DNA from: Ovis canadensis | Taxonomy: Eukaryota > Chordata > Mammalia > Artiodactyla > Bovidae | Direction: 5' to 3' | Assembly: GCF_042477335.2 (NCBI RefSeq) | Contig: NC_091255.1 | Location: forward strand, 30,606,501 to 30,670,500 | Length of the DNA: 64,000 bases | Shown: positions 32,607-47,600 of the stretch, in pieces | Numbering within the stretch: position 1 is the first letter of the stretch | Layout of the letters: each line of letters begins with the position of its first letter | Position numbers and translations under genes: made by a program | Notes under the pieces: generated by a model | The model's database searches: none | What the model was told of the DNA's origin: nothing | Seen by the model: only the letters and a program-made list of their open reading frames with translations

Positions 32607-35600
32607 GTGCAGGCAGGGCGGAGAGGGGCTGGAGCGCGAGGGGGGCACGAGTGACTGAACCCCACCTGGCCGAGGGAGGAGAAAGTGGTGCGATGTGAAT
32701 TTCACTGCCAACTCGTGTGTCGGACCTTAGCCCCAGGACTTCCCATTAACTGTAGTTTTCAGGTTCAGGAAGCATCACGAATTGCGGCTTGGGTTAGATG
32801 GGCTTTGAAAGGGGGCTCACACTATTTGCCAACTGTGTGCGCACACAGGTCCTTTCAGTTTAAGTTCTTTCACGAATGGTTATTCCTGTCTTTGCGAAGT
32901 TTCTAGTCTGTGGGAAAGATAGTAAATAAAAGGTTACGTAATACTCTTCCAGTAAACAATGACTCTTCTGATTTGGAGCCTTTTGGTTTTAGATACCAGC
33001 ATAATACAGAGCTCTACTTCTCTTGGGGCTGGTTTCAATGGATCACTCAGTCTGTCTAGGTGAACGCTCCAGCTCGTCTCTGAAGTGTGAAATCAGAATC
33101 CATTCTCCTTTCCAGCTGTGATTCTGCAGAGATCACCTGGGTGGTAAGCACAGGTGGAAGCTGTTGGAAGGCTCCTGCTACGCAGGGACTTTAGATGTCA
33201 ACTGAAAGAAAAATTAACAACCTAAGATTTTTGAGTTAATTTTTATTTGGGAACCTTCCTAAGGACTCTAGTGTGGAAGACAGCCTCTGGATAGCTCTGA
33301 GGAACTGATCTGAAGAGGCAAGGGAGGAGCTAGAAGGTATATGAGTTTTTTGCTTGAAGACGGGAAAGAACCCAAAACCATGTAGGAACATCAAGAGATT
33401 ACTGCTAAGCACAGAAATAGCTCAAGTTAATGGTTTTAGTGCTTTTCTGTGCGTGGGGAGATGGGTTCTGAGTACCTTGAAATTCTTCCTTAGAAATGCA
33501 TCTTAAATGTCGAGGACCAGTATCCAAAAGCAGAGCTGGCTTCTTGTTTTTCCATTCTGAATTCCCCTCAGGGTGTGCTGTTGGTGAGCAACTGCATTAG
33601 CTGATGGTTTGATCTTTGTTGAAATGGAATTGCAGGCAACATTGTTTACAGTGTGCAAGAGTAAGGCTTAATGTAGAGACACTGCAGAGTACAAAGGGAA
33701 TTACCTAAATTCATCAGTCATTTAAAGAATATCACCTATTTCATGGTTCTCCTTTGGGCCTTGGTGACAAAGATGAAAATGACCCTGTTATCTGTCTTCA
33801 GTTAAGATCCTGGTTTGGTAGGAATTGTATTTGTACTTTGCAGATGGTAATGGAAGTTAAAATGTGGTGATAGAAAACCACAGAACACTCCTTTAAAGTG
33901 TTTCCTCATTGATTAAAGGGTGGTTGTAAGATTAAATGTTATTATATATGTGGTATTTGACATATGGTTTGTATTATGTAAGTGTTAACTATCATTATTA
34001 TAAAAGTACAAGAGGAGAGATTTAACTCTAACCTGGGTCCTCAGGAAATAATTCATAGAGACCTTGTACTTGAGTTGACCACTAAAGATAGGATTTCCAC
34101 AGACCTAGATTAGAGGTCTGAACAACTAATGCACAAATAACATATGTTTGGGAAGCATCACTAGTTTTATGTGCCTTTAGCTTAGATTACTTAGTTGAAG
34201 TTGAGGAGATGGGATACCAGGACAAATAGGTTGGAACTGCTTCTTATAGTATCTTGAATAATATGCTAAGGAATTTGGATTTTATGTCATAGTAAATGGG
34301 GAGCTCTCTTACATTTTGGAACAGGGCAGTGATGTGATCAGAGCTGTGCTTTAGGGGCTTAATTTTATGATGGTTTTAAGGAAAGATCAATAAGGATGAT
34401 TTCTAATAGTCTGTGAGAGATGTATGAGAGCTTGAACTGGAGCAGTAGCTGTGGGGCTCAAAAAGGAAAATGGAAACTGACACACTGAGAGCCTACTGTG
34501 TAGTAGGGTCTGTGTCAAATGCTTTAATAAATTATCTATTTTCATAAGATGTCAGACTCAGGTCCTAATATGTCGTTCTCAGAGTTACACAACTAAAAGT
34601 GTTTGATGTCATTTCGGGGTGCTCCAGTGAGCTCCCAGTACCCTAGTCCTTTATGTCTCCATGTAGGAAGAATTCAACGAGAAGCAGAGTGATAGATAAG
34701 AAGCAGTTTATTAGACTAGGATGCTTGTGAAGTTTACAAGCAGGCAGGCAAGGGATACCATGCCCCAAGAACTCACTGGGCTACAGTTTTATAATCAAAG
34801 GAAAAGTGGAGAGGGAGGGAAGAACTTCTTTGTGTTTCTTGAGTAGACATCATGCTTCCATCATCAACTCCTCCTCTCGGTTGGGCAAGGGGATTTTCTT
34901 GTCTCTACATGATCAAGCTAGGTCCACAGATTATTGTTTATGTGTGCAGAGAACGAGTCCTAGGGATCTTTAACTTACTGAGCTTGCTGGGCAGAATGTG
35001 GATCTCATGCCACCATTGTTTTATTGTTTGGGGGCATGTCGTGTGCTTCTGTGGCATGGTTTTGTTACTAAGCAACCCTGCTTTCTTGAGTAATCATTTA
35101 CAGGGGTCTCCCATATTTTTTCTACCTACAGTCCCCTTGTGGGATTCACTATTGAATCAACTACTTTGTCCGTTTACTCTGTCCCTGTCACAATTAAGTG
35201 AAGGCCACACTTTTTTTTAACTGCACGTTACCACTTCCTGATGTGAGTAGATTGTACAGCTTTGCTTGGTTGCCTGACCCTTGCTATCAAGCGATTCTTC
35301 TTTTTTCGGCCATGCTGGGTCTTCACTGCTGCGTGGGCTTTTCCCCGTTGTAGTGAGTGGGGACTACTCTAGCTGCGGCGCAGTGGCTCCTCATGTCGCA
35401 GAGCATGGGCTGTAGGGTGCATGGGCTTCAGTGGTTGCAACACGTGGCCTCAGTAGTTGCAGATCCGGGCTCTAGAGCACAGGCTCAGTAGTTGGGGCCC
35501 AAGGACTTAATTGCTCAGCAGCATGTGGGATCTTTCTGCATCAGGGATCAAAACTGTATCTCCTGCACTGCAGGCGGATTCTTTACAACTGAGCCACCAG

Positions 35601-38600
35601 GGAAGCCCACTATCAAGGCATGCTCTCTTACCTCATCTTCTAGCCTGGGAAAGATCTCCAGCTCGTCATCTTCTGTTCATCTTAAATGTAAAAGCCTGCA
35701 AATGATCATGTCTGTGTTTTGACATTTTAGTTTGTGCTAAATATGCTGTGTACAGTACGAGGAAAACTTTGCCATCTATTCTAATTCCCTTACCAGATTC
35801 TTCGGCATGAGGAATTTGAAGACGGCTGCAAAGCTGCCTGTAACGGGTATGACACTTTGTTTCTTAACATCTCCTTAAGCTTTGAATACCCCTGGAGAAT
35901 AGAAAGCAGTTTCTCAAAGCAGGTAGAAGGCAGCAGAGGAAATTAAGGAGGCAATAAAAAACAGAAATAAGAAATTAGAGAGGCAGCTTCAGGGACACAA
36001 AGAAATGTATTCTGTGTATGAAGCAATGTCTTATCGAGTATCTCTTAGTTAAGCTCAGTAGTCATGGCCTGAAATTCCAAGGCCTGATGGGAGTTGCATG
36101 CTTGTTGATAAATATGCAAAATATAAGTTAAGGTCAGGTGGGAAAACTGTCCCTATAGGATGCAGCTCCCTGCTTTTGAGGAAAGGTAAATGAATCTTTC
36201 CCTCAAGTAAGTGCCAGACGGGTGGTCCTGGGAGCCTTCGTTGACGGGGCTCCTGAGCACTGCCCACAGCTGCCCTTAGCACTGACTAGGGCCGTCATGT
36301 CCTTACGGGTACTTGGAGGACCAGAGGGGACTGCCCCTATTCTTGTTCCAGTAGCTCTCTGAGGGTGGCCTGAAGCAGATTTTTGTCTGTGATCACTGGG
36401 TTGGATTTTTTTTTTTCCTTTTCGCTTTTCTAGGCCTTATGATGGGAAGTGGAGTAAAACAATGGTGGGGTATGGACCCGAGGGTGATCACTTTGTCACA
36501 GAACTGACTTACAATTACGGCATCGGCAGCTACCAGCTTGGCAATGACTTCCTGGTAAATACCATTTTGTTCTAGCTGATTTTTGGTATTATGTTTGAGA
36601 GGTCACTGAGACAGCTGTAGATAATGACGACTAACTGAATTGATGACTTTGGGTGTGGTTTAGTGATCAGTTTCATGATTTCTATTTTAAAAAGAACTAA
36701 ACTGGGGTAGGGAGGCTCACCAGGAGGGGATCTATGTATACAGTTAGCTGATTCATGTTGTACAGCAGAAACTTAACACAATGTGGTGAAGCAGTTATAT
36801 TCCAATTTAAAAAATAATGATAAATAAAAATATATTGAATATTTTTTTTTTAAAAACCTGCTTGGGCATCTTGTCTCCAAGCTGGCTTCAGGATGAAATG
36901 TGTTCTCCCAGCATTTAGAAATCAAGTTCGAGATGTAGAGACAGCTTTGAAGGAGACAGGACTCCCCTTGGGGAATGGCTGAACCGTGAGAGGTGGAGGG
37001 GCCAGCATCATTGGTTCATCAGATCCTCAGCACCATCCAGAGAAATGTTTTCTCTCTAGTGGACAGTTGTGATTGGTTCAGGCAATTACAGTCAATCCCA
37101 GTCACAGAAAAATCTGACAAGGTTTTCAGGATAAAAAAGTGGCATTGCATGCACTGTATTCGTTCATTCAAGAGCTCAAGTTACTGTGCATCTGTTACAG
37201 TGACAGTATTGAAACCGCTGGGTGTCGTTCAGGGGGCTCTGAAGAGCTCTGGTGCCGTCGTCTTTCATGACTCCGCTCAGAAAAGAATTCAGCTCCAGCT
37301 AAAATGATAGATAAGAAGCGATTTATTAGAAGAGGATGCTTGTGAGGCTTACAAGTGGGCAGGCAAGAGATGCTACGTCCCAAGAACTTAGTGGGCTACA
37401 GTTTTATAATCAAAGGAAAAGTGTGGAAGGAGAGCGCTTCTTTGTCTTTCTTGAGTAGACATCATGCTCCCATCATCAGCTCCTCCTTCAGGTTGGGTAG
37501 GGAGTTTGCTTATTCCTACATGGTCAAGCTAGGTCCACAAATTGCTGGGGTTTTTTGTATGCAGAGATCTTGTCCTAGGGATCATTAACTGACTAAGTGC
37601 GCTGGTCAGGATGTGGGGCTCATGCCACTGTTGTTTTATTCTTTGAGGGCATGCCCCGCACTTCTGTTGCATGGTTTTGTTACTAAGCAAGCCCTGCCTG
37701 GTTTTATGGTTAAGCTCACCTGCTTCCTTGAGTAATCATTAGCTTACAGGGGTCGCCCATATTTTTTTCTCCTTACAGTCCCCTAGTGGGATTCACTGTT
37801 TAATCACCTGCTTTGTCCCTTTAGTCTGTCCCTGTCTGTATCTACCACTTGTTAATCAGTTACTGCAAGATACAGTGTCCCTCAGCCCAAATGCACAGCG
37901 GGAGTGGAGTAATTCATTCTTACTCAGAATCTGCCCAGGAAATCTACCTCATGTTATTTTGGTCATTTGCTCTCTTATTCCTGTTAACTCATTAATTAAC
38001 TCATTGACGCATTAAAATAAAGATAACTAGATGGAAGTTCGTACGAGGGTCTGATATCTGCAAAATAAATGGAAAGGATGGCTCAGACTTAATATATTTC
38101 TGTTTCTTTTTCTCATTCTCTGTGCCACTGACTAATTCGTCTAACAGGTATTTCTTGTGACTTGCTCTATGGCATATCCCTTGTTAGATCCTGGGGATAC
38201 AGTAGAGAGTGGAGCATGTTCCCTGGCCTAAGGAGTTCCCCGTCTGATGGGGGAAACAAGTAAAGAGACAACAGGAAAACAGTGTGACAAGTCTCAGATT
38301 GAGGTAGGAACAGGGGAATATGGGAACACACAGGAGGAATCGCCAGCCTGTTCTCCAGTGGATGAGAGTTCAGGGAAGGCTTCCTGGAGGAGACATCCGA
38401 GCCAGTTGAGGGAGATGTGCACAGGCCTGGAGGTGAGGGGGAGCCTTGCGCTCAGAGAACTGTGAGTCGCGCAATCTGGCTGGAGCTTAGCGTGGAGAAG
38501 AGAGAGGGTAGCGTTGAGGCTGGAGGAGTCCCCTGGGGCCACATCATATCAGGACATTTAGATGTCCTTCTAAAAGCAGAGTGGAGCCATTTTTAAGCAG

Positions 38601-41600
38601 GAGCATAACACAGAATTCGCAGTATCCAAGAATCCCTGGCTAGAGCAGGGAGGTTGGGTTGGCGGGGAGCAAGACTGAAAGTGAGGCAGCCAGCCCAAAG
38701 GTTATACAGTGACAGCAGTGGGTGGATTTGAGAGTGGATGGATTTGAGAGATGTCAGAGATGGCAGTCATAGGATTTGGTGCTTCAGTGTATATGAGGGG
38801 CTCTGTGTTTTTCTTATCTTTCTATTCTTTATGCTCCAAATTTAAATCAGGCAGAGAAAAAAGGAGAAAACCAACTTGGTGCCATGAACCAAGGAGAGGG
38901 GGCCCAGAGCCTGACAGACGATAAATAATAAATTTGAATGAATGAATGAATCGATAAATAATATCATTTTAAATATGATCATTACAATGGGCAAAGAATG
39001 GAGGAGAGAAAAGGAGCTTGGGGGTAGGTGCAAATGACCAGTTTCAAGTAGGGTGTTGAGAGTAGCTTTCCATGAGAAGGTGACGTTTGAACAAAGGCTC
39101 AAAGAGGATAAGAGTTAGCTGTGTGAGTGTCTCAGGGAAGAGCATTTCAGCTAGAAAACAGCCAGTGCAAAAGCCCTCAAACAGTGCCTGGCATGTTTGA
39201 GAAAATGCATAGAGGACGGTGGAGAGGGGGAGGAGATGGGCCCAAAAATGACCTAGGTCAGGGGCGAGCTGCCCTGGTGACTCAGGGGTAAGGAGTCCAC
39301 CTGGCGGTGCAGAAGATGCAGTTTCGATCCCGGCCCAGGAAGATCCCCCATGTCTTGGAGCAGCTAAGCCCGTGTGCCACAGACATTGAGCTTGCACCCT
39401 AGAGCCTGGGAGCTGCGACTGCCAAACCCACGTTCTGCAACTGCTGACACCTGCCCACCCCAGAGCCCGTGCTTTGCAACAAGAGACACCACCGCAGTGA
39501 GGAGTCCTCACACCAGGTCTAGAGAGGAGCCCCTGCTCACCACACTAGAGAGAAACTCTCATGGCAACAAAGACCCAACACAGCCAGAAATAAAAAATGA
39601 CCTGGGTCAGAGAGGCTGATCTACCATCCAAGCTAGAAACGAGGCCAGGTATATTGGAAGGCATAGTGTACATTCTTAGGTATTTTGATTACACTTAAAT
39701 AAAGGATGCCTTGATAGTTGGTTTATATTTTTTGGTTTTAAAAATAAAAATAAAAAAGTTTAATTAGGTAGCTGGCAAGATTTCTCTGACCAGATCTTGA
39801 AAATGAGGGGGAATTTTCTCTGTTAGTGAAAGTGAAAGTCACTCAGTCGTGTCTGACTACTCTTTGCAACCCCGTGGAATTCACAGTCCATGGAATTCTC
39901 CAGGCCAGGATGCTGGAGTGGGTAGCCTTTCCCGTCTCCAGAATATCTTCCCAACCCAGGGGTCGAACCCAGGTCTCCCACATTGCAGGTGGATTCTTTA
40001 CCAGCTGAGCCACAAAGGAAGCCCGATTTTCGTTGCTCAGTGGATCTAATTTCTCTGGCGTTTGAATTTCTGGCCTACCATCCACAAAGTTTGGAATCTT
40101 TGTGGGAGAAAAATGTCCAAGACTGACTTCAAAATTAGTAGCAGAAAGTTTTGAATGCCGCTTAAATCTTAGGTGTTTGACATAAAGGCAGTGGGGTTTT
40201 ACTTCATTATCTCCTAAAGAAGATCTGTTGTGATTATGCTCTTGGATGATTATGTTTTGTTGTTTGTCATAGGGTATCACGGTGGCTTCCAGGCAAGCTG
40301 TCAGCAATGCTAGGAAGCTGAAGTGGCCGCTCAGTGAAATGGGAGACGGTGTGTTTGAAACCAAAGCCCCTGGAGGTTATAAGTTCTATTTGCAGGACTG
40401 CAGTCCACCTCAGTCAGGTAATTATATCTGGACTGACAAAAGCTCTCTGTCTAAAGGCATCTGGTAGAAGGAGAGAGGGAGCTTGACTTCCGTCTCCTGT
40501 GGAGTCTCCGTGTTGACATGACTCGTCTTTCCCAAGCCAGTGTCAAAACTTCAGTGCATCCCTATCAGTGTTCTGGAGTGGTTCAGTTCTACTGGTAACG
40601 TGTTGATGTGTAGGATACTTTCAGCTGCAAATATCAGAAAACCCACCTCTGGGTTGAATGGTGAAAAAAAAAGTCTTAGTTCATAGAGCAGGTGTTGTCT
40701 CGGTCAGAGAGACTTCAGGGTTTGTTGATCTAGCAGCTCAGCAATAGCATCAAAAACCCAAATCTCTCTCTCCACCCTCTTGTCCTCAGGGATCCGCTTC
40801 TCCCCCTCACAGTGGTGGGGTGACTGCCAGTAGCATTTGGGACTGCCCGCCCACACACTCTCATCTAGTAGGAGAAAGAGAAACTGACTTTCTGTGGCTC
40901 CTCTTTAAAAGCACAGCAAAACTTTCCTAGAATCTTCTAGCAAACTTTCTGGTCAGAGTTGCCTCATATACCCTGCTCCTGAACCAGTCATAGGCAGGCA
41001 AGAGAAGCAGATTTATCCTTAGACCAGTTAGTCGTCTGCCCTGGCTGAGGACAGTTTCCCGGATTACGGTGGTGGTTCTCAGTGAGTACAGGTGAGTGAG
41101 GTGAGGAGCCCACCACGCTGAGCCCCACAGTGAGCAGGAGAGAAACTGCGCCACCTTTCAAATACCTCAGGCATCCTCATGCATCCTACACGTATTGCTG
41201 AAAATTCTGCTACCTGCTTTGCCAAGAAAGAACCAAGAGCAAGAAAAGGAAAAGAAAAAAAACGCTGGTGAATTGCAGGGGCGCTTGTGCCAGCCATTCA
41301 CTCCGTGAATAAGCCCCGAAGTGGAGACCTTCTCCTCCCCCACGCTGGTCTGCCTCAGCTCCTGGACGCCCCTCATACTGAGTCTGATGGTTGTGATTAA
41401 TGTTACATGCTTTTCATCCAGAGCTCAGAAGAAGAAAGGGCAATGATTCCAGTGTGGGGGGTTAGACGCGTGCTGTGGGACTTACTGAGAGATGGTATTT
41501 TTGGAACTTCCCAGGTGATGTAAGGGATTTCCATGATTATTTTTATAGATAGGTGATTGGTGCTTGAAATACTAACATTGATATACCTAACTCCTGTCAT

Positions 41601-44600
41601 GAATTTTGCTGTACACTTTTTCCATAGTCTTCATGATACTTCAGTGCGTAAAATAATGGTGGGCCCCAGAGGCCTGAGATGTTCTTGTTCTTTGCAATGA
41701 TAACACCTTGGGAGCCTTGATTTCTGGTTGGTAGTATAGTCAGATCGCCCAGTCTAGGGGGTGTCCATCCTTTGAATGAATCACTCCTGTGTAGTCACAC
41801 CCACTGCAACTATTCCTGTCCCTGCATCCCTTCAGGGTGTGAGTCAGTTGGAATTTGTTGATTTCTCGGTGAATGGGGAAAACTTAAATCTGCCAGGGAG
41901 AGGTGTCTGTGACAGACGTCTTGCTTTAGTCATGGTATTGCTAGTCTAGCAAACAGGGCTAAGGCAGTGAAAATCGAAGAAAACTACATTGAGTTTACCA
42001 TCCTCAGATGGAGACTTGGAACAGCTCTTCCAAAAGTCACTGTACAAGATAGAAGTTTCCAGTAATATTAAGCGTTTTAGTATAACTGTTATTCTTTTTT
42101 ACAAAAATGCAGGGGTTTTTTTTTCTCCCTAGACAAACAGGCAGAGAGAAGAAAACAGATAACCACTGTTAACATTTTAGAGTATATCCTTCCAACTTTT
42201 TAATCCAAAGAAATATATAATCGGATATATACGGGATTCCATTGTGTGACATCATAGGAAGAGAAACAGTTGTCTGTTGTTAGGAATTCACTTTGTCCCT
42301 GGTGTCTCGTTGTCATGAGCAACTCTGTGATGAGTGTCTTTGATGAAAGCCCTTCACACACCCACAGCTATTTCCTTAATTGCTGAAAATGGGATTGTTC
42401 TTTCAAAAGCAGGGGACATATTTTAGACGCTTTCTGTCAAAATTGTTGCCCAGAAATACTACTGATTTACACTCTGCCATTGTGGTTTTTCCCATTGCGC
42501 TGTAATAGTTAACTCTGTGAACTTTTTAAAATCATTTGCCGATTAGATAACAGAGTGTTTTACTTGAATTCTGACTTTGTGAGGTTAAACGTGCTTTTGC
42601 ATGTTCCTCCCTTTGTGGATCGCTGCTTCGTGCCTCTTGCTTATTTTCTAGGATGGGCATCTTTTTCCTATTGATGTTGAAAGGTGACTTAAATATTAAG
42701 GACTTCTTGCTCATTTTTGTTGTTAAAAAAGATGTTTCCTACTTTGTAGTTTTGTCTGTAATTTTGACTGTAATTCTTGTTTTGCTTGTTGTGTACAAGG
42801 TTTCCATTTTGTGTGATTAACCTAGCACATTTTCTTCTTCATGGTTTTTCTGTCTTTGATGTCAGATTAAATAAAAGATCTTTCTCCATCCCAAAATTGT
42901 TTAAATGATCACCTGTTTCAAGTATTTTCATGGTTTCATTCTTTCAACTTAACCCTTTAACCCATCAGGAATGTATTTTGCTATCTAGTTTAAAGGTGTG
43001 TCTTCTTCCCACCGTAAGAAGCCAGTTATCTTAATGCCTTTTATTTAACGATGTGCCCTTTCATACTGACCTAAAATCTCTTTCTTATCACAAACTAAAT
43101 TCTCAGTATATACCTGAGCCTGTTTGGGTCCTTCAGTTCCATTCCTTTGCACTGCCCTGTCCATTCCTTTGTTTTGTTACCTTACAGATCCTGTATTAAA
43201 AGTAACTCTAGCAGTATCTGATCTTCAGAAGTCCTTGAACTACTGGTCTAATCTACTGGGAATGAAAATTTATGAAAAAGATGAGAAGGAACAGAGAGCT
43301 TTGCTAGGCTATGCTGATAACCAGGTGAGCAATGTTAGAAAGAAATAATCTGTTACATTAGATTTGACATATAAGTGAGGTTAACATGAAGGTTATTCAC
43401 GTAGTTTCTTCATAGTAATTCAGTATTTAGAACAGAAAGGAGAAAATAAAAACTGCCGGGAAACTCACCACCCAGATATTACCTTTATTTATATTTGGAG
43501 ACATATCCTTTCAGGAGTGGATTTGCTGAGTCAGAGGAGATGTAGGCAAGATTTAACGCAATGATGATGATCTATTTTCCTCTTTTTTTTTTTTTTTAAA
43601 GTAACATTTGAGCATGATTTAGTCCTTGTACTTTGACCCAAATAGGTCTACTAAGAATTTATTTCATAGACGTACTCATCCTACGCGTGCACAAAGGAGT
43701 GTGTACAAGTTTATCCACTGCAGCATTATTTGTAATAGCAAGATATAACCTAGGGAATTCCCTGGTGGTCCACTAGTTAGGACTCCACGCTTTCACTGCT
43801 GAGGGTCTGGGTTCAGTTTCTAGCGGGGGAACTAAAGCCTGCAAGTGGCCCAGTGTAAACAAAAAAAAAAAAAAGGAAAAGAAATAGCCTAAATGCTCTA
43901 TGGATTCAGTAGTTGAGTGATTTATGGTTGATGCATAGAATGGACTACTAAAGCAGCCGTCAAAAAAATGAGTCTTTATGTGCTGAGATGGCAACGTTAA
44001 TTGGAGAAGAACAAGGGAAAGAATAATGTATAAATTATGTTACCATTTGTATGAAAAAAAAAGATTCTATGCCTATGCTGTGTATCTAGAAAGATACACA
44101 GGAAACTGCTGATTGGTTGCCACTGGGGTGACAATAGGAGGGAGACTTAGAATTTACTTTATTCCTTTATCCTGGTTTGAATTTTTTTTTTTTTTAATCA
44201 CGTGATCTGTTCTGAAAAATAAACCCACTTTCTCATGTCTTTTCAGTGTAAGCTGGAGCTGCAGGCCATCCCGGGGAAAGTTGATCACGCAACAGGTTTT
44301 GGACGCATTGCCTTTTCTTGCCCTCAAAAAGAGGTAATGTATAGTAGCAGGTCTTCTGTTGAAACTCTGTGACTAGCGATTTCCAAGAGCTAGGAACCCT
44401 GGCCCTCCCTGCTCCAGGTTCATGCTGATTGTGGCTTTGGCATGAAGTTCGGCAGTTGTCTCGAGAGCAGCTGAGATAATAGAAATCAAACAGGTGGTGC
44501 CAGGGTTCTCTCTGGTTGATCTGAGAGTCCTCCAGGGCTGCCGGTATGGCACCCCTTGCTCACTGTGCCTTTTTGTTTTCCTCAAGTTGTCAGACATAGA

Positions 44601-47600
44601 AGACTTGATGAAAAGGGAGAACCAGAAGATTCTGACTCCATTGGTGAGTCTGGACACTCCAGGGAAGGCGACCGTGCAAGTGATTATTTTGGCTGACCCT
44701 GTAAGTATCCTGACCCAGGAAGGGGACAGGCTGCCCCAGGGTTTTCTCCTGAGGTGTCTCTCTGCCAAATTTCTTTTCTCTCTTGGTGTAGGATGGACAT
44801 GAAATTTGCTTTGTGGGGGATGAAGCATTTCGAGAACTCTCAAAGGTGGATCCAGAGGGAAACAAATTATTGGACGACGTGAGTCTCACCTCTAAATTCC
44901 TGTCCGCTTTGGCCGAAGGGGATAATGTGTGTGGAGAAGGGCCAGTTCTTATTTTCAGAACTCTGTCGTTTTGCTTTTGTGGTGACTTGAGCCAGAGACT
45001 TGTGTCAACTCCATGACCACCTCTGTGACTCTTGGCGGGGTGCAGCGTCGGTGCCTTCCCTCGGGCTGCCTTGAGGAAACCACTGCTGCTGAATACATCA
45101 CTGTTCTGCTCAGAGACCGGAAGTGCCCGACCGCCATCCATTCTCACTATCTTAGCCACTTAGTCATATCTTCTCCATTCTACAGCATCATCCTCTTCCT
45201 TCCTGGTGAATTATTCTCACCAGCGTACAAACTAACTCCAACATCTTGAAAAACTCTCTTTATTCACCCCATATCCATTTTCCAGGTTCCTGCTAAAAAT
45301 CTCCCTGCGCGCCATTTCTACTTCTTTGTGTGTGCGTGTTTACTGTCTAATTTTGTCGGGATAGTGATTGATGGAGTAAGTCATCCCTTTTTAATGAGAA
45401 ACCCAGAAGCTAGTTGTTTGCAGATGGTGAGAAGGGTGGGGTGAGGGACAGCAGAAGAAGCTTCACTGGAGTTGTTTTCTGAGGCAAAGGGGGATTTTGC
45501 TTTCAGAATATGAGAAGGAAAACGGAGGAAGTACATCAGATTGTGCCTCATAGTGAAGAGGCTCCTGAGGAGGGGAGTGAGGGCTGCCGCTCCAGATGAA
45601 GCTGTGTGGCCTGGGGATTCTCAGCACAGATTCCCAGCGTCTCTGAACCCAGATTTCCTGCCTGCAAAATGGAGGAGACAGTCACACATTTCTTTGGCCA
45701 TGAATGCTATGATCTCATAGCTTTTTTTTAAATTGAAGTATAGTTGATTCATAATGTTGTGTTAATTTCTTTGGTACCATTTCTACTTCTTACCCTCCAT
45801 TCACATTTCACTCTGTCCTGCACTGGCTCCTATCACACGGTGAAACGCTCGCGTTGACCTCATCAGTGACCTCCCTCTTGCCAAATCCAGTGACTGCTTT
45901 TCATCCTCATCAGACGTGATCTTCCAGCAGCCTGGGAAGCCGTTGTGAAGTGTCGTTCCCCAGCTTCCCACTCATAGCTCATAGGTAGTCGGTGCTCGGT
46001 GAGTGCGTTGCTGCTGCTGAAAGGACTGAATCCACCAGTCCTGGTTTCGCCACTTAGAATCTATGTGACTGACCTTAAGAAATTTACTTCAAGTCTCTAA
46101 AATGCAGTTTTCTTATACAGAAATGTGAGGAAATAAGGTTATCCGCCTCCCAGAATTGCTGTGTGGTTTATAGTGCTTGGCAAACTGCTGACATAATAAC
46201 GGACACTCAGTTGAGGTTCATCAAAGCCAGAAATGTACAGAAGATTTAGTGTTTCTAAATATTACCATGAAGGAAAAGTAGAATCTCCGGCAACCTCTCA
46301 GTGGGCAGATTGGCTAAACTGTTCTTGCTCTTTCATCACTGACTGACTTCCTGGTCTCTCTTCTCCCTTGATGTTGGAGATTCCGCCATCTTCCTGTCTG
46401 TCTGACGGCTTCCCCTCAGCCTCAGGCACCTTTTCCTGTGGCTGGTCCTGAAGTGATGTTGCCACGGTCCCACTCTGGCTGTCTTTTACTCTGCTCGTAC
46501 ATTCTTTCTTTTCTCTGAGAAGTTACTTGCTCCTCTGGTTATCTCTGCTCTGAGCTTCAGCCATCATCTGTTCTAAACTTCTTAATTTCTAGTTCCCCCC
46601 TCCTCCCTAAGCTCCAAACAGGCATTTTTGATTGTTGTTACTGAGGTAAAATATACATTGAATTTAAGTGTACAGAAATTTGGTGTTCGTGTTGATAAAT
46701 TTTGACACTTTCATAAACTCATATTCACTACTCAAAATGTAGAGCATTTTCATCATTTATAGAAAGCTCTCTTAAGCCCGTTTTTATCTTCCCACTCCTC
46801 CTGCAGCAGCAGCTGCTGTTCTGACTTCGGTCACACTGGCTTTGGCTATCCTTGGACTTCATACAAACGGAATGGCTTCTTTCAGTAACATTTCTGAGAT
46901 TGCTCCATGTAATTGCACATTCCGGAGTTCTCTTTTCTTCCTTCTGCTGAGTGGTATTCAGTTTTGTGAATGTAGTAATCTGCTTATCCATTCTTCCAGT
47001 GGTGGACATTGGAATTTTTTTCCAGATTTTTATCTATCATAAGGAGGACTGCTGTGAACAGTCTCATGTAACTCTTTTGGTGAACGTATGTTTCATTTCT
47101 CGCATAAATACCTGGGAGGGGAATTGCTTTTACTTTCTAAGAAGCTGCCAAACAGTTGTCCAAAGTGATTGAATATTTTAAACTATCAGTCATGTATGTA
47201 TAGAAGAGTTCCAGCTGTTCTAAATCCTCACCAACATTTGTGTGTTTTTTGTCCATTTCTTGCCATAATTTTATTTTTAATTATTGTTCAGTTGCTAAGT
47301 TGTGTCCAACTCTTTGAGATTGTGTGGACTATGGCACTCCAGGCTCCTCTGTCCTCTACCATCTCCTGGAATTTGCTCAGATTTGTGTCCATTGAGTTGG
47401 GTGATGCTATGATTAAAAGTTCCAAATATACACAAAAGAGAACAACAAATCCCTATGTGATTATCACTCATCAGCTCTGCCATAATTTTTCATCATTCCT
47501 TTCCACTCCACTTTTTTTGGCAGTGGAGATGTTTGTTGGAGAATTTTAAGGCAAATTTCAGATGCCATGTCATTTCAACCGTAAATACATAAGTGTTTTA

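Larger units (their letters stand above)
32607..35796. other. GLOD4: GLOD4 intron 1
   Basis: It contains a probable LTR relic (33200-33760), old SINE/LINE relics, one solo-LTR-like copy (34607-35215) and a long tRNA-derived SINE. Nothing coding was seen. Confidence 0.6.
36555..40272. other. GLOD4: GLOD4 intron 3
   Basis: It contains an L1 3'-end relic, the second LTR copy (37223-37870), L2-like relics, a long + strand SINE and a Bov-tA. Nothing coding was seen. Confidence 0.6.

Noticed and set aside
34607-37870. One provirus with two LTRs
   Set aside because: GLOD4 exons 2 and 3 and ordinary intron DNA lie between the LTRs, with no retroviral genes.
44590-45159. 189-codon minus-strand open frame
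   Set aside because: Antisense to GLOD4 exons 7 and 8 and the following intron.
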